From contig JBHORE010000193.1 in NCBI GenBank assembly GCA_042408415.1, positions 1 to 5,321 of the forward strand: a DNA stretch of 5,321 bases, written 5' to 3'. Shown in pieces: positions 1 to 4,941 of the stretch (positions are counted from its first letter, which is position 1; the number at the start of each line of letters is the position of its first letter). The position numbers were made by a program, and so were the translations under genes. This DNA comes from Thermobaculum sp042408415. Lineage in GTDB: Bacteria; Chloroflexota; Chloroflexia; Thermobaculales; Thermobaculaceae. Below the pieces are notes generated by a model. The model searched no databases, was not told the DNA's origin, and saw only the letters and a list, made by a program, of their open reading frames with translations.

Positions 1-63
1 TTCTCCGAATATATCCTCAAGACCTGTGCCTAGGATTGGAGCCCTAATGCTAGGAAGAGACAT
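1..63 (-). CDS. 5' end of an unidentified gene overlapping the HD hydrolase gene (partial, runs off the left edge)
   Basis: On the minus strand an ATG at 63-61 opens a frame that stays open to base 1 (21 codons, beginning MSLPSIRAPILGTG). It is preceded at a good distance by the ribosome binding site AAAGGAG (minus strand, about 74-68, then CAAA before the ATG). It starts inside the end of the HD gene and overlaps it by 14 nt, as expected for translationally coupled genes of one operon. The visible residues match no family I recognise, so no function is given. The overlap, the strong ribosome binding site and the open frame are seen directly; that it continues as a full gene outside the window is inference. 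With only 21 codons visible, chance remains possible. Confidence 0.6.
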   Translation of the reverse strand, partial: MSLPSIRAPILGTGLEDIFGE

Positions 64-622
64 TTTGCTCCTTTGGAATAAGCTCATCTGAGATGGGCTT
101 CAGGAATTCAATGACGTTAGCAATATGGGTGTCTAGGTCTACTCCCAGCTCTTCAGCTCCTCTATATATGTCATCTCGGTTCACATTGCGTGCGAAAGCC
201 TTATCCTTCAACTTCTTTTTGACCGATTTGACGTCTACCTCATGGATGCTGCGAGAGGGTTTGACGAGTGCTACAGCTACTATGAAACCTGAGATCTCAT
301 CAGAAGCATAGAGCACTTTGTCCAATAGGTGTACTCGAGGTACTCCCGTGAAGTCGGAGTGGCTTTGTATGGCATATATAACTTCTTGAGGCGCTCCTCT
401 GGCTTCAAGTATGGGCTTGCCCATCGATGGGTGCTGGTCAAGCGTAGGGTGTATCTCGTAGTCGAAGTCGTGTAGCAACCCTGCCAATCCCCATAAATCT
501 TCGTCTTCACCATACAGACGAGCGTAGCCTCTTACTGCTGCTTCCACTGCTAGGCAATGCCTTATAAGGTTCGGAGATTTTACGTACTCGTTCAACAGTT
601 CCCATGCCTCTTGTCTGTTCAC
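50..622 (-). CDS. HD-domain metal-dependent hydrolase (stand-alone HD superfamily protein)
   Basis: This 190-residue protein has the layout of a single HD domain. It shows an early His (H22 in LIRHCLAVE), the defining His-Asp pair H51-D52 in GLLHDFDYE, further His residues at H64 (DQHPSMG) and H88 (IQSHSDF), and a late Asp, D108, in YASDEISGF. These are the expected divalent-metal ligands of HD phosphohydrolases. The family cleaves phosphate esters, often of nucleotides, but the substrate cannot be read from sequence. It most resembles short stand-alone predicted HD hydrolases of the COG2316 type (from memory, not searched). No signal peptide or membrane segment is visible, so it is probably cytoplasmic. 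The start is GTG at 622-620, chosen because AGGGAGGT (minus strand 635-628) lies 5 nt upstream. It is divergent from the amidase gene and probably co-transcribed with the overlapping gene at the left edge. Confidence 0.88.
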   Translation of the reverse strand: MNRQEAWELLNEYVKSPNLIRHCLAVEAAVRGYARLYGEDEDLWGLAGLLHDFDYEIHPTLDQHPSMGKPILEARGAPQEVIYAIQSHSDFTGVPRVHLLDKVLYASDEISGFIVAVALVKPSRSIHEVDVKSVKKKLKDKAFARNVNRDDIYRGAEELGVDLDTHIANVIEFLKPISDELIPKEQNVSS

Positions 623-655
623 AGCTGACCTCCCTGTTTTGGGTTTACATCAACT

Positions 656-697
656 TTACGCTGACCGGAAGCTTTTTACGTTGTCTTTTAGCTTCAT
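656..697 (-). CDS. possible 13-aa leader peptide upstream of the HD hydrolase gene
   Basis: A minus-strand ATG at 697-695 opens a 13-codon frame (MKLKDNVKSFRSA) ending in TAA at 658-656, 33 nt before the HD start codon. It has a strong ribosome binding site, GGAGGT (minus strand 709-704), 6 nt upstream. The peptide is basic and has no obvious run of one regulatory amino acid, so classic amino-acid attenuation is not suggested. Its ribosome binding site is part of the 703-747 palindrome. It could be a leader peptide, a small protein, or chance: the GGAGG may simply be the symmetric copy of the amidase ribosome binding site. Confidence 0.3.
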   Translation of the reverse strand: MKLKDNVKSFRSA

Positions 698-702
698 AGT
701 GT

Positions 703-747
703 AACCTCCAAGAAAAGTTGTAGTTAGCACAACTGTTTGTGGAGGTT
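703..747. repeat. 45-nt imperfect palindrome carrying ribosome binding sites on both strands
   Basis: The arms 703-721 and 729-747 pair around a 7-nt loop (722-728). Of 19 positions, 16 are Watson-Crick, one is G-U (712/738) and two are A/G mismatches (711/739 and 715/735). The outer arms are AACCTCC (703-709) and GGAGGTT (741-747), and the inner arms are AGTTGT (716-721) and ACAACT (729-734). On the plus strand GGAGG (741-745) is the amidase ribosome binding site, 5 nt before its ATG. On the minus strand the other arm is the ribosome binding site of the 13-codon ORF. A plus transcript starting before 703 could hide its ribosome binding site in this stem; alternatively the dyad is a DNA operator. 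The pairing is seen directly; the role is inference. Confidence 0.55.
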
Positions 748-750
748 TGT

Positions 751-2808
751 ATGCTTTTGAGAGCTAGTATGCGTTTAAGCATTAGGCTATTACCTTTGTT
801 AGCAATGTTCATGGCTATTATCAATCCATCTATATTACCGGCTACAGGAGCTCCGAATAAGGCTACTATAGTTGCTAAGGACTGGTTTGTAAGGAGCCCT
901 GCAACTAAATCGTCCGCAGCTGCTTATAGCTGGAGAGAACGTAACGGTTATCGCACGGAAACCTACGATTCTGCTGTTCGGAATGCATATGTCCATTTTA
1001 ATGCAATAGCGCCTTCATGGAACATAGAGCTTACAGAAGGCTCCGTAGTGAGAATATTTGTGCGCTCTAGAAGTCATGATGGTAATTGGAGTCAATGGGC
1101 TAGTCTGCAGCCGGACGATAATGATGGCATGAATAGTGGCACAAATTACGGTGCCCTAGTAGTGCAGCGGGGTGATGAGGCTCAGCTGAGGGTACAGCTA
1201 GCTGGTAAGGTTAGTGGGCAGATGCCCAAATTGAACTGGATCAGACTGACGTTTATAGATTCAGAAAATGGACCTAATCCGGCCAGTATGTCTGCATCTC
1301 GTTCCGGCGTTGCTATGGCCGCTGAGCCCAAACCTAGAATTATAACCAGAGCGGAGTGGGGGGCAGATGAGAGTCTTAGGTTCGATAGTCAAGGGCATGA
1401 GATATGGCCTCGCCAGTATACCACCCCCCGGAAGGTAATACTGCATGACACTGTAACTATTAATAATGATCCTAATCCAGCAGCTACCATCAGGGCTATC
1501 TACTACTACCATGCTGTTATACGTGGTTGGGGAGATATAGGGTATAACTACCTAGTAGACGAGCAAGGTAACATCTATGAGGGTAGAGCAGGCGGTGAAA
1601 ACGTAGTTGGCGGTCATGCCCGCTGCTACAACTGGGGAACGGTAGGCATAGCTGCCCTAGGTGATCATTCTCTAATGCCTCCATCTCCAAGGATGGTTAA
1701 GTCCTTAGAAGATTTGATTGCATGGATCTTCAGCGAGAACCATATTAACCCTCTCGGTCATGGCAGCCTTGGATCGTATGCCCCTTATGATATTCCCAAC
1801 ATAGCAACTCACTACGATCTGATGGGCAGTTGTGGTAACACACATAGGGATCCTGGTTACTATCTGCGAAGATTGCTGCCTCAGATCAGGCGAGATGTAG
1901 CTATAAGGCTGGGTTATATCAAGGGTTCTACTGTTAGCAACGATACTGGTAGTAGCAGTAATAACTCTAGTGGGACACCTAAATCATGGGGACCAGGATT
2001 GACTTACGAGGTTGTGAATACTCGCGGCACTGGATTAAACCTGAGAGCCAGACCAGATGACAGATCTCCCATACTGGCGATCCTACCGGATGGCACCATC
2101 GTTCAAGAGATTCCTAGTCCTATTGACGGTTGGGTCAAGACTACCTACAAGGGTAAGACCGGTTATTTATGGCATGGGTATTTGAAGGTTATTCCGCCGG
2201 CAGAGCCTAGTAATCCAGACAGTAGTACTAGCGTCAATAAGGAACCTACCTATGTGGTGGTTGCACCTGCTGTAAATCTGAGGGCTGGACCAGGTATGAA
2301 TTACAAAGTGTTGGGCACAGTTCCAAAAGGGGCTGTGATTCAGGAGATCACGAGCAAGATCGATGGTTGGGTCAAGACTGTCTATGGTGGGCATACAGGT
2401 TACATATGGTACGAAAACTTGAGGGTCATCAGGCGACCAGGGGGCACACCTGCTAGTGGAGGATCCGGGGACTCGGCCTCTAATAGTAGTCTTGTGCAGA
2501 CAAGCCCTGTACAGGCATACATAAGGGGTACTCCTGGAGCACTGAATCTGCGCAAGGGACCAGGTATGCAGTATCAGGTTGTGACCAAGATGTGGGAAGG
2601 TATGCCGGTCCAGGTAATTGGCAAGAGCGTGAATGGTTGGGTACCGGTGATCTACAAGGATGGTTTCGGTCGATCTTTCCAAGGTTGGGCTTGGGGAGAA
2701 TATATATCTACTGATCGCTCTGCTCGAGCTACCGCCGGAGCCTTAGGTTTAGCTGGTGCTGCAATACTACCCGCGTTGAGATTCCGTAAGTGGAGGAAGC
2801 GTAAATAG
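751..2808 (+). CDS. exported peptidoglycan-recognition-type N-acetylmuramoyl-L-alanine amidase with three SH3b domains and a C-terminal anchor
   Basis: This 685-residue protein probably hydrolyses the amide bond between muramic acid and the stem peptide outside the cell. A signal peptide (about 1-34) has basic residues, a hydrophobic core (LLPLLAMFMAII) and Ala-Thr-Gly-Ala near the expected cleavage region. A beta-rich region of unknown family follows (about 45-185). The PGRP/amidase_2 domain spans about 200-385, with H232 (ILHDT), Y265 (GWGDIGYNY), H354 (THYDL) and C361 or D367 as candidate zinc and catalytic residues. Three SH3b domains, probably wall-binding, lie at 417-481, 500-560 and 588-653, separated by Ser/Asn/Gly/Pro-rich linkers. 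The end is a small-residue hydrophobic stretch (660-676) and the basic tail RFRKWRKRK, which suggests membrane anchoring. ATG at 751 is chosen over the in-frame GTG at 739, because that GTG overlaps the ribosome binding site GGAGG (741-745). The gene is monocistronic by context. Confidence 0.9.
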   Translation: MLLRASMRLSIRLLPLLAMFMAIINPSILPATGAPNKATIVAKDWFVRSPATKSSAAAYSWRERNGYRTETYDSAVRNAYVHFNAIAPSWNIELTEGSVVRIFVRSRSHDGNWSQWASLQPDDNDGMNSGTNYGALVVQRGDEAQLRVQLAGKVSGQMPKLNWIRLTFIDSENGPNPASMSASRSGVAMAAEPKPRIITRAEWGADESLRFDSQGHEIWPRQYTTPRKVILHDTVTINNDPNPAATIRAIYYYHAVIRGWGDIGYNYLVDEQGNIYEGRAGGENVVGGHARCYNWGTVGIAALGDHSLMPPSPRMVKSLEDLIAWIFSENHINPLGHGSLGSYAPYDIPNIATHYDLMGSCGNTHRDPGYYLRRLLPQIRRDVAIRLGYIKGSTVSNDTGSSSNNSSGTPKSWGPGLTYEVVNTRGTGLNLRARPDDRSPILAILPDGTIVQEIPSPIDGWVKTTYKGKTGYLWHGYLKVIPPAEPSNPDSSTSVNKEPTYVVVAPAVNLRAGPGMNYKVLGTVPKGAVIQEITSKIDGWVKTVYGGHTGYIWYENLRVIRRPGGTPASGGSGDSASNSSLVQTSPVQAYIRGTPGALNLRKGPGMQYQVVTKMWEGMPVQVIGKSVNGWVPVIYKDGFGRSFQGWAWGEYISTDRSARATAGALGLAGAAILPALRFRKWRKRK
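1999..2709 (+). repeat. three SH3b-coding units in tandem, partly conserved at the nucleotide level
   Basis: Units at 1999-2193, 2248-2430 and 2512-2709 each encode an N-L-R-x-G/R-P turn and a later G-W-V segment. GGTTGGGTCAAGACT occurs identically at 2128-2142 and 2365-2379 (offset 237 nt), and GGTTGGGT recurs at 2635-2642. GGACCAGGTATG occurs at 2287-2298 and 2557-2568 (offset 270 nt). Internal duplication of one ancestral SH3 unit is the simple reading. The third unit is the most diverged and has a longer distal loop. Confidence 0.75.
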
Positions 2809-2819
2809 TTTAGGCTTAC

Positions 2820-2848
2820 TTTACAATCCCAAGCAGTTGTCATATAAT
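2820..2848 (+). promoter_or_regulatory. near-consensus sigma70/SigA-type promoter for greA-lysS
   Basis: A -35 box TTTACA (2820-2825, 5 of 6 matches to TTGACA) lies exactly 17 bp before a perfect -10 box TATAAT (2843-2848). Transcription should begin near 2854-2856. It starts 12 nt after the amidase stop codon and reads towards greA. It is the best promoter match I found in the window. Oddly, the terminator-like hairpin at 2861 begins only a few bases after the predicted start. Confidence 0.75.
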
Positions 2849-2860
2849 TCTTGGCAGAGC

Positions 2861-2899
2861 GGAACTGAGGTGCCTGATAGCCCTCAGTTCCTTTCTTAT
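2861..2899 (+). terminator. intrinsic terminator or leader hairpin between the amidase gene and greA
   Basis: A perfect 10-bp stem, GGAACTGAGG (2861-2870) with CCTCAGTTCC (2882-2891), encloses an 11-nt loop and is followed by the T-rich run TTTCTTATT (2891-2899). It is the only terminator candidate after the amidase stop at 2808. It also lies downstream of the 2820-2848 promoter, so it would form at the very 5' end of the greA transcript. Stem and T-rich tract are seen directly. Whether it ends amidase transcripts, attenuates greA, or both is not decided by sequence. Confidence 0.65.
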
Positions 2900-2924
2900 T
2901 GTGTATGAGGTTATATAAAAAGTC

Positions 2925-2948
2925 CAAAACTCACCATATGGTGTTTTG
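2925..2948 (+). repeat. palindrome and possible hairpin just before the greA ribosome binding site
   Basis: CACCATATGGTG (2932-2943) is a perfect 12-nt palindrome. CAAAA (2925-2929) and TTTTG (2944-2948) extend the dyad if CT at 2930-2931 bulges out. As RNA the core has no loop, so a DNA-binding site is at least as likely as a hairpin. The ribosome binding site AGGAG begins two bases later, at 2950. Confidence 0.4.
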
Positions 2949-2962
2949 CAGGAGAGGTGAAA

Positions 2963-3442
2963 GTGAGTACAAATGAGCGTGTTCGTCTGACAGAACAGGG
3001 ATTGAGGGAATTGAGAGAAGAGTTGGAACGTCTTCGTACAGTTGAGCGTGCAAAGATATCCGCCCGCATCAGGGAAGCTAAGGAGGGCGGTGATATCTCT
3101 GAAAGTGGTGAGTATGAGGACGCCAAGCACAGTCAAGCTTTTCTTGAGGGTCGTATAAAGGAGCTTGAGAAGCTTCTAGCTAATGCTGAGGTTATAGATA
3201 GAAGCACCCAACCAGCAGGCACCGTTGGGCTTGGTTCTAAGGTGACTGTTGAAGAGAATGGTAGGACATATACTTACACTATCGTTGACGGTGCTGAAGC
3301 TGGTCGAGGTAGAGATGGGGAGGTTAGAATATCTAGCAAGTCTGCGGTAGGGTCAGCTCTGCTTGGTCGTAGGGTGGGAGACTCTGTAGAAGTCGAAGTG
3401 CCTGCAGGCAAGCTAACCTTCAAGATATTGTCTGTAGAGTAG
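2963..3442 (+). CDS. greA: transcription elongation factor GreA
   Basis: GreA enters the secondary channel of RNA polymerase and stimulates cleavage of backtracked transcripts. The 159-residue product has the family's usual length. The N-terminal coiled coil (about 8-79) is rich in Leu/Glu/Arg and carries the acidic tip GDISESGEYEDAK; D44 and E47 correspond to the catalytic-tip D41 and E44 of Escherichia coli GreA. The family segment LEGRIKELEKLLANAEVID closes the coil. The FKBP-like C-terminal domain (about 84-159) contains YTIVDGAE, RISSKSAVGSALLGRRVGD and a final FKILSVE. GTG at 2963 is preferred, with AGGAG (2950-2954) 8 nt upstream. The in-frame GTG at 2957 is only 2 nt from that site, but would add just two residues. 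lysS follows after 5 nt. Upstream are a strong promoter and a terminator-like hairpin, which suggests control in the leader. Confidence 0.95.
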   Translation: MSTNERVRLTEQGLRELREELERLRTVERAKISARIREAKEGGDISESGEYEDAKHSQAFLEGRIKELEKLLANAEVIDRSTQPAGTVGLGSKVTVEENGRTYTYTIVDGAEAGRGRDGEVRISSKSAVGSALLGRRVGDSVEVEVPAGKLTFKILSVE

Positions 3443-3447
3443 TTGTT

Positions 3448-4941
3448 ATGGATCTAGCAGGTTCGATACTACAGGATCTAAATGATCAGCAACAGATACG
3501 CTTGGAAAAGCTACGTAAGCTGAGGGATATGGGTATAAACCCATATCCCCCTAGGTCCTATAGGACTCATACGGCGCATGAGGTGTATTCCTCTGTCGAT
3601 AGTCTTGAGGGGCAAGAGGTTACTGTAGCTGGGCGTCTGACCGCTAGACGAGACATGGGTAAGTCGGTGTTCGCAGATCTCGAGGATGCTTCGGGTAAGA
3701 TCCAGCTGCTTGTTCGTCTTAATACTGCTGGACCTGATACCCTCAGTTTCTTCAAAGAGCTTATAGATCTGGGTGATATAGTAGAGGCCACAGGATCTCC
3801 GATGAGGACTCGTACCGGCGAGCCCACTGTTGATGTCAAGAGCGTGCGCATACTCGCAAAGGTGCTCAATCCTCTTCCAGATAAGTGGCACGGCTTGGAG
3901 GATGTGGAGAAACGCTATAGGCAGCGCTATCTAGACCTCATGGTTAATCCTGAGGTTAGGGACGTATTTATTAAGAGGGCTAAAATAATCTCCAGTGTGC
4001 GCAGATATCTAGATGATCTTGGCTTTATAGAGGTTGAAACGCCCGTCCTCCAACCCCTGTATGGCGGTGCTAGCGCCAAACCATTTACCACCTACTATAA
4101 TGCGCTGGACCAGACATTCTACCTGAGGATAGCTACAGAGCTTTACCTAAAGCGCTTACTTGTTGGCGGTATTGAGAAGGTTTATGAAATAGGCAAGGAC
4201 TTCAGGAACGAGGGGTTGAGTACCAAGCATAACCCTGAGTTTACTATGATGGAGCTTTACCAAGCCTACGCAGATTACAACTCCATCATGGACTTGGTCG
4301 AGAATCTTATAACCTTTACAGCCACTAATGTCCTTCAGACGCTAAAGATAACCTATAGGGGGCATGAGATTGATCTGACACCTCCATGGCGTAGGTTGCC
4401 CCTCAGGGATGTGGTGCTAAATGCGACAGGTATAGATTTCTACGCCCTCAAAGATGACGTAGAACTGGCAGAGGCTATAAGAAGGGCCGGTATAGAGCTC
4501 AGGCCAGGAGCTACAAGGGCACAGATGATAGATGAGCTTCTGGACAACTCAGAGCACGAGCTGATACAGCCTACTTTTGTCATCGACTATCCAGTTGAAC
4601 TATCTCCTTTTGCTAAGAGAAAAGAGGATAATCCGGAGCTTACTGAGAGATTCGAGGTGTTTATCGGCGGTATGGAGATAGGTAATGCTTTCACCGAGCT
4701 GAATGATCCTATCGATCAGGCCAAGCGTTTTCAAGCTCAACTCGCTAATAGGAGTGCAGATGGAGAAGAAAATCCCTATGATGAGGACTTCATACAAGCC
4801 CTCATGTACGGTATGCCTCCAACAGGTGGATTGGGGATTGGAATAGACCGCTTGGTGATGCTACTCACTGATCGTCCTTCTATACGTGATGTGATACTCT
4901 TCCCACACTTGCGCGCCAGAGTTGGGGAAGAGCAGCCTTAG
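3448..4941 (+). CDS. lysS: lysyl-tRNA synthetase, class II
   Basis: The enzyme charges tRNA-Lys with lysine at the expense of ATP in the cytoplasm. The 497-residue length is normal for bacterial LysRS-II. A short N-terminal helix with the family segment GINPYP (29-34) leads into an OB-fold anticodon-binding domain (about 57-150; VTVAGRLTARRDMGKSVFADLED). The class II core follows. Motif 1 ends in GFIEVETPVLQ with invariant P199. Then come the lysine-site segment GGASAKPF, motif 2 (YEIGKDFRNEG, R253; then STKHNPEFTMMELYQAY) and motif 3 (GGLGIGIDRLVML, R468). No essential motif is missing. The ATG lies 5 nt after the greA stop with no strong ribosome binding site of its own, so translational coupling to greA is likely. 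A strong hairpin lies 75 nt into the coding region. Its stop overlaps that of the convergent oxidoreductase gene. Confidence 0.96.
   Translation: MDLAGSILQDLNDQQQIRLEKLRKLRDMGINPYPPRSYRTHTAHEVYSSVDSLEGQEVTVAGRLTARRDMGKSVFADLEDASGKIQLLVRLNTAGPDTLSFFKELIDLGDIVEATGSPMRTRTGEPTVDVKSVRILAKVLNPLPDKWHGLEDVEKRYRQRYLDLMVNPEVRDVFIKRAKIISSVRRYLDDLGFIEVETPVLQPLYGGASAKPFTTYYNALDQTFYLRIATELYLKRLLVGGIEKVYEIGKDFRNEGLSTKHNPEFTMMELYQAYADYNSIMDLVENLITFTATNVLQTLKITYRGHEIDLTPPWRRLPLRDVVLNATGIDFYALKDDVELAEAIRRAGIELRPGATRAQMIDELLDNSEHELIQPTFVIDYPVELSPFAKRKEDNPELTERFEVFIGGMEIGNAFTELNDPIDQAKRFQAQLANRSADGEENPYDEDFIQALMYGMPPTGGLGIGIDRLVMLLTDRPSIRDVILFPHLRARVGEEQP
3524..3566 (+). repeat. 11-bp perfect hairpin followed by a 12-nt palindrome inside the 5' part of lysS
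   Basis: GGGATATGGGT (3524-3534) pairs perfectly with ACCCATATCCC (3539-3549) across the 4-nt loop ATAA. Five bases later GTCCTATAGGAC (3555-3566) is a perfect palindrome. The hairpin covers codons 26-34 (R-D-M-G-I-N-P-Y-P) and the palindrome codons 36-40. There is no T-run, so it is not a terminator. Confidence 0.6.
4897..4932. repeat. inverted repeat at the 3' end of lysS
   Basis: CTCTTCCC (4897-4904) pairs perfectly with GGGAAGAG (4925-4932). After two mismatches, 3-4 more pairs are possible inside (4907-4910 with 4919-4922). It covers codons for LFPHLRARVGEE of LysRS. On the minus strand it lies immediately after the oxidoreductase stop codon. No T-run follows on either strand, so it may be a 3'-end stabilising structure, a T-less terminator for the oxidoreductase, or an accident of coding. 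Confidence 0.35.

Noticed and set aside
674..702. Possible plus-strand promoter for the amidase (TTTTAC, 17 bp, TAGTGT)
   Set aside because: The -10 element matches only 3 of 6 positions, so it is too weak to call. No convincing promoter was found for either strand in 623-750.
739..750. GTG at 739 as an earlier in-frame start of the amidase
   Set aside because: This GTG directly abuts the GGAGG ribosome binding site (741-745) and has no site of its own. ATG at 751 has ideal 5-nt spacing and gives a normal signal peptide.
2167..2682. Open frame of 171 codons antisense to the SH3 region
   Set aside because: It lies wholly inside the well-supported amidase gene and encodes a Cys/His/Pro-rich sequence resembling no family. 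It is explained as a shadow of the SH3 repeats.
2710..2808. LPXTG sortase signal at the amidase C-terminus
   Set aside because: There is no LPXTG or close variant before the hydrophobic stretch. The only LP is inside that stretch (ILPAL).
2890..2919. Second promoter before greA using TATAAA at 2914-2919
   Set aside because: No acceptable -35 box lies 16-18 bp upstream; the available hexamers are CT-rich. The 2820-2848 promoter is far better.
2957..2962. GTG at 2957 as the greA start
   Set aside because: AGGAG ends only 2 nt before it, while the GTG at 2963 has 8-nt spacing. The protein differs by just two residues, so this is a preference rather than proof.
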